Shown piece after piece: positions 56,212-64,000 of a stretch of 64,000 bases of DNA (position 1 is the first letter of the stretch; each line of letters starts with the position of its first letter). Source of the stretch: Chryseobacterium viscerum (lineage in GTDB: Bacteria; Bacteroidota; Bacteroidia; Flavobacteriales; Weeksellaceae); assembly GCF_002899945.2 (NCBI RefSeq), contig NZ_PPEG02000003.1:310001-374000 (forward strand), in the 5' to 3' direction. The notes beneath the pieces are model-generated. The model had not been told where the DNA came from. It made no database searches and saw nothing but the letters and a program-made list of their open reading frames with translations. The translations under genes and the position numbers were made by a program.

Positions 56212-56413
56212 GATTATTCTGTCTTTTCAAGTTTTTCATAATGTAGATTTTATGAATTCAGCATATTCTTCATGTTTTTGTCGTATTTCCAAATTGTACC
56301 ATTAGATTAGGAAATAATGCAAGAGAACTTATACAGCTCTGATTTAATTTTGTGTCAGGATTCAAAGCCTAACGGTTAAAGAATCAATACATGAATCTAA
56401 AAATATCTGAATT

Positions 56414-57115
56414 ATGGAACTCACAAAAGAAGCGGAACAACTAATGTTTCAGGATATTAATGCTCTTTTATCACCTAAACCAATATCTCTGGAAGCCGGT
56501 ATCAAAAGACTGGAAAACGGAATGCTGCATATTGCAATGAGAAATGTGATGCATCACTGCAAAGGGAAGATGCTGGATTGGTGGTTTACTTATTTTGAAA
56601 CAACTGCAGACCTAAAATTATGGCATCCGCATGATCATGTGGTACACAGCGGATGGGACAGCAAATGGATCAAAAATGAGAATTACATCGGAGCTACCAT
56701 ACATGCTACGGAGTCATTGGGAAATATTCCCCCGGTACCGGCTGCAATTAAGTTTCATGATCCTGCGGAAATTTTTAATCCAGATATTTTAAAAAAGGCA
56801 TATGACAACGATGAGGTAAGTGCAGTAATCTATGCCAGAATAGGGTTTGGGGAAAATACTCCAAAAGACGCGAACGGTGATCCCCTGGATGGGTATATGG
56901 TACATGTTACCCGAGATACACCACAGGGATGTGTGCTGAGAAGTCATTTTTTCCTTGGAGCATTAGCTGCAGACAGTGATCACCCGTTGCCGGATGAAAT
57001 TGGATTTGGACTGATGGAGCATTGTTACACCGAATTTACTTATCTCTCCCATGTTCTTCCTTCTCTTTACTATGCAGAAAATACAAAAGGAGATAAGGCC
57101 CCACTTCTTTGGTAA
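56414..57115 (+). CDS. DAPG-hydrolase (PhlG)-like protein
   Basis: The 233-residue protein has a WWFTYFETTADLKLWHPHDH segment (His71, His73, His75) and a C-terminal HCYTE (His203, Glu207), features of the DAPG hydrolase (PhlG) domain. PhlG cleaves a carbon-carbon bond in 2,4-diacetylphloroglucinol, a bacterial antibiotic, using zinc. The protein is shorter than PhlG (about 290) and ligand spacing is not proven to match, so the substrate may be another acyl-phenol. An AraC regulator upstream suggests inducible detoxification. Confidence 0.7.
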   Translation: MELTKEAEQLMFQDINALLSPKPISLEAGIKRLENGMLHIAMRNVMHHCKGKMLDWWFTYFETTADLKLWHPHDHVVHSGWDSKWIKNENYIGATIHATESLGNIPPVPAAIKFHDPAEIFNPDILKKAYDNDEVSAVIYARIGFGENTPKDANGDPLDGYMVHVTRDTPQGCVLRSHFFLGALAADSDHPLPDEIGFGLMEHCYTEFTYLSHVLPSLYYAENTKGDKAPLLW

Positions 57116-57334
57116 TCCTGATGCATTAAGGTCTCTTACGGCTAAAAAGTAAAATTTTCATTAATTTATTTAAAATACGATACGGGAATCTTCATTTTGT
57201 GTTTTCTGAAGGAATTAAATTAATACACAATGACTTAAGAATAGAGAAATTCAGATTGAATTTCATATCAAGCGCAAATCGTTTTTGTTTACTCAAAATA
57301 ATATGAAAGTTTCTGAGAAAATACAGAGAAAAAA
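57116..57334. other. intergenic region before the second tRNA-Lys
   Basis: No gene is supported. The sequence is AT-rich and ends in the tRNA promoter. Confidence 0.4.
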
Positions 57335-57408
57335 TTTGGAATTTTAGAAAAAGTTTCTATCTTTGCAGTCCCTTAAACAAAGGGATTTACTTGAAAAAGT
57401 AAGTGGCC
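57335..57408 (+). promoter_or_regulatory. tRNA-Lys promoter and conserved leader, copy 2
   Basis: TTTG (57335-57338), 19 bp, then TATCTTTG (57358-57365) repeats the exact consensus. The leader matches copy 1 except that one A is missing (GTAAGTGG instead of GTAAAGTGG). Confidence 0.82.
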
Positions 57409-57481
57409 GACTCGGTAGCTCAGCTGGTAGAGCAATACACTTTTAATGTATGGGTCCTGGGTTCGAATCCCAGCCGGGTCA
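57409..57481 (+). tRNA. tRNA-Lys (TTT), copy 2
   Basis: It is identical in sequence to copy 1, with anticodon TTT. Downstream sequence differs (ACCAAAAAAAAGCC instead of ACTAAAAAGACA). Confidence 0.97.
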
Positions 57482-57483
57482 CC

Positions 57484-57517
57484 AAAAAAAAGCCTCAACG
57501 AAAGTTGAGGCTTTTTT
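57484..57517 (+). terminator. terminator of tRNA-Lys copy 2
   Basis: AAAAGCCTCAAC (57488-57499) pairs with GTTGAGGCTTTTTT (57504-57517) around a GAAA loop. Confidence 0.88.
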
Positions 57518-57528
57518 GTTAAATAAAT

Positions 57529-57732
57529 GCCGGCAGTGATATCTATACCGCAAAAGATGCTTCAGGAGTGTGTTTTAATAAGCTGGTAGGGCAGCAAATA
57601 TGGGCTCGTGCCACTCGGGACTATTATGATCTTATGCTTGTGGGAGTAGTTGTTGTAATTGTTATTCTTCTCATTTCACCACAGATTCAGAAGGTTGTTC
57701 TAAGGATAAGAAAGGGAACTATTCCTTATTAG
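57529..57732 (+). pseudogene. C-terminal fragment of a membrane transporter
   Basis: A frame with no start codon reads GSDIYTAKDASGVCFNKLVG, QQIWARATRDYYDL, a transmembrane segment rich in Val and Ile, and IRKGTIPY before TAG at 57730-57732. It is preceded by a TAA 9 bases upstream. It looks like the last membrane segment of an MFS-type exporter (possibly a DHA2 type, tentative). The body of the gene is missing, so it was cut at the tRNA-Lys 3' side. Confidence 0.55.
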
Positions 57733-57771
57733 ATAGCACACAATCTATAGAACAACAGGTGGAGGAGAGTG

Positions 57772-58242
57772 TTAGAGAACATATTTCATTATTATGTTGT
57801 TGCTGTGATCTCCACTTGTTTCCTGAAATCCTATTTTCCTGTACAAGTTGTAAGCTTTATTATTTCCAGGAGTAACTTCTAAAATGATTGCAATACCATT
57901 GAATTTTTTACAGGCTTCGTGAATAACAGCCTCAATCAAACCCTGACCAATATTTCTTCCCTGAAACTCTTTTTTTACATACATCTGATAAATATTTCCG
58001 GTATTATTTTCATCTTTAACAAAAGTACAGATCCCTATAAGTTCCTGATCTGCAAAAGCACCGAACACAAATCTTTCTGGGGTCTGATCCTCAATGTCGT
58101 TTTCCATTCGGAATTTTTCAATATTCAGGGCTTCCTGATAGTTTGCTCCAAAAGATTCAGGAAATTTTTCGAGGCTTTCCAGGCGGATGATTCGGTAGTT
58201 TTTACTTTCTTCAGGAAGAAGTTTTCGATAGCTAATATTCAT
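57772..58242 (-). CDS. GNAT N-acetyltransferase
   Basis: The 156-residue protein has the acetyl-CoA loop EFQGRNIGQGLI and a beta-4 region QMYVKKEF typical of GNAT enzymes; the YRKIGFQETS end is also standard. The substrate is unknown. It is convergent with the transporter fragment and single. Confidence 0.85.
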   Translation of the reverse strand: MNISYRKLLPEESKNYRIIRLESLEKFPESFGANYQEALNIEKFRMENDIEDQTPERFVFGAFADQELIGICTFVKDENNTGNIYQMYVKKEFQGRNIGQGLIEAVIHEACKKFNGIAIILEVTPGNNKAYNLYRKIGFQETSGDHSNNIIMKYVL

Positions 58243-58671
58243 TATGAGTGATCTTGTTTGTCATTTTCATTGGTATTCCACTGCAAATATGTGGATTATT
58301 TTGAATTTCTTTTTAATAGAAGTGATGGAATTTAAATAGTTCTATTAAAATTTTAAAACAAACCAATGCATTTGTAACAATTTTCATTTCATATAGTCTT
58401 ATTATGAATACAACATACATTTTTTTTAATCAGAAAAATCCTACACAAACTTTCTGGAAATTTTTAAAAATGTCTGTTTGAGGGGAAAATAGCTAACTTT
58501 ATTTTAATATTGCTTTTATGTAAAATAAAAGGCTTATCTGGCAATAAGCATGATAAATTGTGTATATTTATAACACATTATTGGGGAAAACAATAAATAA
58601 TAATAGGTTTTTATCAACATATTTCAATGAAATATGGATAGGTAGGTATGTAGATTTAGGGAAAAGCGGTG
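58243..58671. other. intergenic region before the TPR regulators
   Basis: About 430 bp contain no gene or clear promoter. A GTG three bases before the ATG at 58672 extends the frame by one codon only. Confidence 0.4.
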
Positions 58672-60165
58672 ATGATGGGAAAAATTAGTTTGATTCTTTT
58701 TAAGAATAAGAAAATACAGTCAAAGAATACACATAAAATACTAGCCTATACAATCTGCATGGGATTATTCCTATGCATGCTTTCTTGCAGCCATGATTCT
58801 CAGGATAAGGAAAGAGAAGATTTTGACATTTCTTTATCAACTCAAAGTTCAGAGCTGCAGTTATCCGGTGAATATGAAGCGCTAATCAGGCTTAATATAA
58901 AATATCTGAAAAAGGCTGGTAAAATAAAGTACAAAGCAGGAAAAGGCCTTTGCTATCTGAATATGGCTGGGGTAAATGTCTCCGCAGGAAATTATGAAAA
59001 AGCCCGCTTTTTTTTCAACAAAGCTGAAAAAGATCTGGAAAACTCAGAAAATACTTTCCATAAGGCAACATTCTATGATGATTATGGCCAATATTATTCT
59101 CATCTTAAATTAAATGATAAGGCTATAGAATGTAACAATAAAGCGTTTTACTATTTAAAACAGGCCAAAAAAACGAAGCTTACCGATAAACTTCTTCCAA
59201 GATTGTACGTCAACAAAGGAATTTACTATGCCTTGAAAGGTTGGTTAGGAACTTCTTTAAAATGCTTTACAAAAGCGAATATGCTGGAAAACTCTGCGTA
59301 TACCAATTGTATGGTCGCACAGTACTATTTATTTTTCCATCAACCGGATTCTGCAGGAATATATATTGCCCGCGCAGATGAAAAGATGATGAGCCAGAAA
59401 ACAACTGATGTGGAATCTCTTTGGGTTTATTACACGATGGGATATTACTACAATGATGTCAATAATAATGATCAGGCTGAAAAAGCACTTAAGAAAGCAC
59501 TGGAAATTAATATTAAAACAAGACATACTTATTCTTCACATATAAAAGAGGTCTATAAGTCTCTTGCAGAATTGTATAAGAAAAAAAATGATGGTGGGAA
59601 GGCTTATTTTTATCTGAAGAAATATATGGAAGAAGAAAAGCGTTTTGATACAGCGCGATTTGCAGCGATGAATAAAGCTACGGAAGATTTCATCCTGGAA
59701 ATGAAGCAGGAATCGGACTGGCATAAAAATGATCTCCCATTATTCATTGCATTGTCTATCACGGTTATTACCATTTCGGGAGCCTATGTCCGAAAGATGA
59801 TCAATACTCTGAAATTGAAGAAGAATACTCTAAAGGAAGAAACAGATGAATTGAAAAATAATGTCCAGACAAAGCAGTTGGAAGAAGTGATTGAGCTTGC
59901 TAAAAGGAATGACTCTTCTTTTTTGTTAAAATTTAAAGAGCTATACCCTGATTTTATAAAAGCTCTTCTGGAGATCAAACCAGATCTTGAAAATTCAGAA
60001 CTGGCATTCTGTGCGATGTTAAAACTGAATTTTTCATCCAAAGAAATTGCAGACTATACTTTCGTACAGCACAGGTCTATTCAACAGAAAAAATACAGGA
60101 TCAGGAAAAGACTGAATATCCCGGGAACAACCGATATCTATGATTTTTTTAAAAATTTAGCATAA
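58672..60165 (+). CDS. TPR regulator with membrane anchor and HTH (paralog 1)
   Basis: The 497-residue protein has an N-terminal hydrophobic signal ending CMLSC, possibly a lipid anchor. About 300 residues of TPR-like helices follow (GLCYLNMAGVNVSAGNYEKARFFF and QAEKALKKALEINI). One membrane segment lies at about residues 359-378, then a short coiled coil and a C-terminal LuxR-like HTH (FSSKEIADYTFVQHRSIQQKKYRIRKRLNIPG). It would read a signal in the periplasm through the TPR part and act on DNA from the membrane. The tandem paralog begins about 100 bp downstream. Confidence 0.78.
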   Translation: MMGKISLILFKNKKIQSKNTHKILAYTICMGLFLCMLSCSHDSQDKEREDFDISLSTQSSELQLSGEYEALIRLNIKYLKKAGKIKYKAGKGLCYLNMAGVNVSAGNYEKARFFFNKAEKDLENSENTFHKATFYDDYGQYYSHLKLNDKAIECNNKAFYYLKQAKKTKLTDKLLPRLYVNKGIYYALKGWLGTSLKCFTKANMLENSAYTNCMVAQYYLFFHQPDSAGIYIARADEKMMSQKTTDVESLWVYYTMGYYYNDVNNNDQAEKALKKALEINIKTRHTYSSHIKEVYKSLAELYKKKNDGGKAYFYLKKYMEEEKRFDTARFAAMNKATEDFILEMKQESDWHKNDLPLFIALSITVITISGAYVRKMINTLKLKKNTLKEETDELKNNVQTKQLEEVIELAKRNDSSFLLKFKELYPDFIKALLEIKPDLENSELAFCAMLKLNFSSKEIADYTFVQHRSIQQKKYRIRKRLNIPGTTDIYDFFKNLA

Positions 60166-60268
60166 TCAATAAATGAGTCACAATAAAAGCAGCAGGATTC
60201 TGTTTTATGAAGAGATTTTATTGTTGATTATATTTTGTACAGAAATTTAGCTTAAAATAGAGACACAC

Positions 60269-61693
60269 ATGATGCGTATTTTTCTTTCTGTTTTACTTAT
60301 TATTCTGGTTTCTTGCCATTCTCATTCTAATAAAGAGGTGGAAAAGAAATTTGATGTTTCTTTGCTGAAGCAGAATGAGAAATTCAGGCTTGCGGGAGAA
60401 TATGATTCTTTAATCAATCTTAATAAAAGATATTATAAGCAGGCTGATAAGCTAAATTATGCAGACGGAAAGGCGCTTTGCTATATCAATCTGGCAGAGC
60501 TTAATATCTCACTGGAAAACTATCAGAAGGCCCAGATTCTTTTTGATAATGCAAAAGAAATCCTTGATCATTCGGAAGATAATATACATAAAGCCAGGTT
60601 TTATAACGTTTATGGCCGTTTCAACGTAGAACTCAGAAGGCTGGATAAAGCTTTTCAATATAATAATGAAGCAATGGACTTCATCCATAAAAGCGATACA
60701 TCAGAACTCAAAAATGATCTTCTTTTCAGTATATATTTCAGACAGGCCCTTTACCTTATTGAAAAAAAAGATTACGGAAAAGCGCTTTACTATTTTCATA
60801 AGGCAAAAAAATTAGATGATACCGGCCTTACAGACTGTGCTATAAGTGACTATGTCTATATGCATAAAAATAGGGACTCAGCCTATAAATATGTAACCCT
60901 TGCTTATGATAAAGCCAATGAAAGAGGTAAAGAAGATGGGATAGCGTTGTACGCCAATACAATTATGGGAGAATATCATCTTACCTATAAACAATATGAT
61001 AAGGCGGAAGAAGCTCTTAAAAAGGCATTAAAAATCAATGAGAAAACAAAACGGATCTATGCCTACTATGGTAAATATATTTATAATGATCTCAGAACAT
61101 TATATGAACGTATAGGAGATAAAGAAAAAGCATACTTTTATTTGAAGGCATATACTGATGCTTATTATAAAACCAATACCTCTTTGCTGGCTACAATTAA
61201 TCAGGATATGGAGGCATTTATTACCAATGCCCAGGAAGATACAGATAATAAAAGAAAGTATATATATAGGATTATTTTTTTGTCTATTGTTGCCCTTTCT
61301 CTATTGGGAATATATGCTTGGAGTATTATCCGTGCATTGGGAAAAAGAAAAAAAGTGCTTGATATAGAAGCGGAAAACCTGAAAATCCAGATGAATGATA
61401 ACAAGCAGGAAGAGATTATAGAACTAGGTAAAAATAATGATCCCGAGTTTTTCAACCGCTTCAAAGAAGTTTATCCTGGGTTTATAGATCAGCTTTTAAT
61501 AATTAATCCGGGTCTTGAAAGTTCTGAACTGGTTTTTTGCGCCATGCTGAAACTTCATTTTACCTCTAAGGAAATAGCAAGCTATACTCTGGTTCAGCAC
61601 CGAACCGTCCAACAGAAAAAATACAGGATTAGAAAAAGACTCAATATTCCGGGAGAAACTGATATCTATCTTTTTTTTGATACGTTGAAATAA
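60269..61693 (+). CDS. TPR regulator with membrane anchor and HTH (paralog 2)
   Basis: The 474-residue protein has the same layout as paralog 1: a lipoprotein signal ending LVSC, TPR helices, a membrane segment at about residues 335-352, and an HTH ending YRIRKRLNIPGETDI. The identity to paralog 1 is clear throughout (GEYDSLI, ALCYINLAELN, ELVFCAMLKLHFTSKEIA). The pair arose by tandem duplication, and differences in the TPR helices suggest different ligands or partners. The signals are unknown. Confidence 0.78.
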   Translation: MMRIFLSVLLIILVSCHSHSNKEVEKKFDVSLLKQNEKFRLAGEYDSLINLNKRYYKQADKLNYADGKALCYINLAELNISLENYQKAQILFDNAKEILDHSEDNIHKARFYNVYGRFNVELRRLDKAFQYNNEAMDFIHKSDTSELKNDLLFSIYFRQALYLIEKKDYGKALYYFHKAKKLDDTGLTDCAISDYVYMHKNRDSAYKYVTLAYDKANERGKEDGIALYANTIMGEYHLTYKQYDKAEEALKKALKINEKTKRIYAYYGKYIYNDLRTLYERIGDKEKAYFYLKAYTDAYYKTNTSLLATINQDMEAFITNAQEDTDNKRKYIYRIIFLSIVALSLLGIYAWSIIRALGKRKKVLDIEAENLKIQMNDNKQEEIIELGKNNDPEFFNRFKEVYPGFIDQLLIINPGLESSELVFCAMLKLHFTSKEIASYTLVQHRTVQQKKYRIRKRLNIPGETDIYLFFDTLK

Positions 61694-62336
61694 TTCAAAA
61701 AAAAACTGTCTGACACATCAGGTCAGACAGTATTCGAAATATTCTCTTTTCACCACTCGGATTTTGTGTGGGTCTCTTGTGGTCAAATATCAAAATTTAT
61801 AATGGGAATGAGAAAAAAAACTCTACTACACAGGTACTACACTACCTGTTTTTTATTTTAATAAATTGGTATTCAGTTGTTTGTATTTCTTGTTGAATAA
61901 GGCTTGTTAATTCATATAAATGCAAGCTAATGATGAACTAATACGCCGCTTTTCATCGATCATCTTAATCTCTCTGTTCAGTAGGGCACTATGTTGCACC
62001 GTTTAGAATGAGCTTATTATTCTGTATTTCGGATTAGATTTTTAAGGGAGTACTTTTTTCAATTTTATTTTGAATAAATACGAAGATTTTATAATTTATT
62101 GTAAGTTAATACTTTACGTTTGTGTTGTATCTGTGTAGTATCATGTTTTTTTCTAATTAATTGAATATATATGGCTTTTTGGATAGTTTTGCTTGTGAAA
62201 TATTCATATAAATACATGTTTTGATTGATTTATAGTAATTTCTGTTTGGGGCGCTGCCATTCATCAATTCATTCATATGTAATCTTTCTAAATCACATCA
62301 ATTACACTTATTCACAATAATACTTTAAATAAATCT
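61694..62336. other. intergenic region before the metzincin gene
   Basis: No gene is supported; a 28-codon ATG frame at 61920 is unconvincing. A hairpin ACTGTCTGAC (61705-61714) with GTCAGACAGT (61722-61731) follows paralog 2 with no T tract after it. TACGTTTG at 62115-62122 matches the -7 consensus and would leave a leader of about 215 nt before the protease. Confidence 0.4.
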
Positions 62337-64000
62337 ATGAAAAAAAGAATTTTATTTGTTTGTGCATTAGCATCTTGTTTTACCGTTTTTAATGCTCAGA
62401 GATGGGAGTCTGTCTCTCAAAAAACTTCGCAGATAAGAGAAGGGGTAGAAGTACAACATTCTTACAGAGTAGACCTGAAGTCTCTTAGAGAAATACTTAG
62501 AAATGCTGAAGAAACAGGGAAAAATGCAAGACCTGTTATTATTTCTTTACCAACGGTAGAAGGAAAAATTGAAAAATTTGCGGTTTATAGCAACCCGGTG
62601 ATGGATAAATCTCTGGTAGACAGATACCAGCTAGGTTCTTATGTAGGAGTTGGAGTAGATGATGCTTCTAAATATTTGAGATTCAGTACTTCTCCTACAG
62701 ATATGCAGTCTATGATCATCAAAGATGGAGTATTTCAATTTATAGAGCCTATAAGCGCCGATAAACAAACGTATGGTGTTTTCTACAAAACAAAAGAAAG
62801 TGGAGAGCATGGCTTTATATGTGAGACCGGAGAGAAGCATATTGAAGATATTGGGAAACTGGTTGCAAATGGTAAAAAATTGCTTTCAGGAGTAGGAATT
62901 ACCCAAAGGCCGACGAATACAAAATACAGAGATTTCAGAATGGCATTGTCTGTTACCGGAGAATACAGTCAATATCAATTAACAGCAGCAGGAACTCCTG
63001 CCAATGCTACTGACGATGTGAAAAAAGGGGTTGTTCTGGCAGCAATGAATAATACAATGACTCGTATAAATGGTGTTTTCGAACGTGATTTTGGAGCTCA
63101 TTTAACGGTTCTGAACCTTCCGCAGCTTATCTATCTGGATGCAGCAGCAGATCCTTATAGTAATGATTTAAATACTCAGTTACAACAAACACTTACTTCT
63201 GTAGTAGGAAATGCCAATTATGATATTGGACATGTTCTTAATCAAAATGCAGAAAGAAGCGGAAATGCAGGAGGAATCGGTATTGTCTGTATAGATCCTG
63301 CTAATAATACAGATAAACAAAAAGGATCAGCTTATACACAAGGGCCTGTACCAGTAGGAGATGTTTTTGACTTTACTGCGGCTCATGAAATGGGGCATCA
63401 GCTGGGAGCTAATCATACATTTTCAAATACCTCGGTTACGGATGCTAATCAAGGAGCGAATGTAGAACCCGGAGGAGGAACAACCATTATGGGATATGCC
63501 GGGATTACCTATGATAATGTTCAGGCTAATGCGGATGGTTACTTCCATTACAAATCAATTGATCAGGTATTGACTAATTTAGAAAATAAACTTAATTGTG
63601 GGGTTTCACAAAATATCACTAATAATACAGCTCCTGCTATTAATCCTTTGGTGGCTTACAATATTCCTAAAGGAACTGCTTACTATCTAGAAGCTTCTGC
63701 TACAGATGCAGAAAATGATTCTGTGAATTATACGTGGGAGCAAAATGATAGTACAGATGGATTTTCTACCATTTCAGGAGACAGCGGATGGGGATATAAT
63801 CCTAAAGGAGCGTTGACAAGATCCATTCCCGGAACAGCTGACGGAAGAAGATATTTCCCTAAGTTAGAAACTGTGATGAACGGATCACTAACCAACAAGC
63901 AAAGTTGGGAAACCGTATCTTATATTCCTCGCGTATTGAATTATGCCGTGACAGTAAGAGATCAAAATCCACAACGTTCTATGGTCTCCAGCTCCACAAC
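62337..64000 (+). CDS. secreted reprolysin-like (M12B) metzincin protease, 5' part
   Basis: The frame starts at ATG 62337 and runs off the window, so the C-terminus is missing. A signal peptide (MKKRILFVCALASCFTVFNAQ) is followed by a prodomain-like region. The catalytic domain has HEMGHQLGANH (His350, Glu351, His354, His360), the metzincin HExxHxxGxxH, and a Met-turn IMGYAG. After it is an NTAPAINPLVAY segment that looks like a Ig/cadherin-like linker. A large secreted protease of this type in flavobacteria usually has a T9SS sorting domain at the end, which cannot be seen here. Confidence 0.85.
   Translation, partial: MKKRILFVCALASCFTVFNAQRWESVSQKTSQIREGVEVQHSYRVDLKSLREILRNAEETGKNARPVIISLPTVEGKIEKFAVYSNPVMDKSLVDRYQLGSYVGVGVDDASKYLRFSTSPTDMQSMIIKDGVFQFIEPISADKQTYGVFYKTKESGEHGFICETGEKHIEDIGKLVANGKKLLSGVGITQRPTNTKYRDFRMALSVTGEYSQYQLTAAGTPANATDDVKKGVVLAAMNNTMTRINGVFERDFGAHLTVLNLPQLIYLDAAADPYSNDLNTQLQQTLTSVVGNANYDIGHVLNQNAERSGNAGGIGIVCIDPANNTDKQKGSAYTQGPVPVGDVFDFTAAHEMGHQLGANHTFSNTSVTDANQGANVEPGGGTTIMGYAGITYDNVQANADGYFHYKSIDQVLTNLENKLNCGVSQNITNNTAPAINPLVAYNIPKGTAYYLEASATDAENDSVNYTWEQNDSTDGFSTISGDSGWGYNPKGALTRSIPGTADGRRYFPKLETVMNGSLTNKQSWETVSYIPRVLNYAVTVRDQNPQRSMVSSST

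Noticed and set aside
47674..57481. Integrase-type genomic island using tRNA-Lys as att site
   Set aside because: Both tRNA genes have their own promoters and no integrase is present, so recombination or duplication fits better than phage-type integration.
61705..61731. Strong terminator after TPR paralog 2
   Set aside because: The stem is good, but no T tract follows on the + strand, so termination is not assured.
61920..62006. 28-codon frame before the metzincin gene
   Set aside because: There is no domain, no leader-peptide pattern and no conserved context visible.
1..64000. CRISPR array or rRNA operon
   Set aside because: No regularly spaced repeats and no rRNA-like sequence were seen.

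Overview
The window is low-GC DNA from a member of the Bacteroidota, most likely a flavobacterium of the Chryseobacterium group. The evidence is the gene content: two TonB-dependent receptors, one with a DUF4249 lipoprotein partner, a DUF2723/GT117 membrane glycosyltransferase, TPR regulators anchored in the membrane, and many lipoproteins. The two tRNA genes also have promoters that match the Bacteroidota consensus TTTG-N19-TANNTTTG exactly. No rRNA, CRISPR array, transposase or integrase is visible. The genus is inferred from protein style and was not tested by a search.

Left part (1-8.2 kb): a secreted HExxH peptidase is flanked by two diverged direct repeats. It is followed by a decayed gene and a compact operon of three phage-tail-fibre-like genes, with no other phage structural genes in view. 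From 8.2 to 10.8 kb is an arsenic operon (arsR, a DUF6428 gene, a thioredoxin-type arsenate reductase and an ACR3 efflux pump) with two copies of one probable ArsR operator. From 11 to 22.5 kb come a periplasmic MBL-fold cyclic-nucleotide phosphodiesterase, a lipoprotein of the agmatine deiminase family, an AraC/GyrI regulator, a MoxR-VWA pair, a MarR-GNAT fusion with a DUF2000 gene, and two FAD amine/amino-acid oxidases in one operon.

Middle (23-46 kb): a histidine kinase and response regulator pair, a membrane-embedded amidohydrolase, an alpha/beta-hydrolase lipoprotein, a DUF4249/TonB receptor pair, an AraC regulator divergent from a membrane protein, and a TlpA thioredoxin. Next are two adjacent SUKH (SMI1/KNR4) genes with no toxin beside them, a 134-bp inverted-repeat element, a Crp-family regulator with a palindrome upstream of ridA, a secreted beta-sandwich-like protein, an SDR lacking the usual Tyr/Lys pair, and the large GT117 protein. 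From 45.5 to 47.3 kb an Rrf2-family regulator, a lipoprotein cytochrome c and the Fe-S repair protein Ric form a nitrosative/oxidative-stress unit. The motif TAAAAGA-N8-TCTTTTA occurs upstream of both the regulator and the cytochrome.

Right part (47.6-64 kb): two almost identical tRNA-Lys(TTT) transcription units in direct orientation, 9.7 kb apart, bracket a probable sucrose-use island. It holds a LacI regulator with a perfect palindromic operator, a TonB receptor, a GH100-like cytoplasmic invertase, a uridine-kinase-like P-loop kinase, an SLC45-type sugar symporter, a SemiSWEET transporter, an AraC regulator and a DAPG-hydrolase-like (PhlG) protein. A truncated membrane-protein tail lies directly behind the second tRNA, and a second decayed fragment lies inside the island. 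Beyond it are a GNAT, two tandem TPR-transmembrane-HTH regulators, and the start of a secreted metzincin protease that runs off the window.

The best leads for undescribed biology are the Rrf2 regulon motif, the tRNA-Lys-bracketed sugar island with its unusual kinase, the orphan tail-fibre operon with its decayed upstream gene, the membrane-embedded amidohydrolase, and the paired TPR-transmembrane-HTH regulators.
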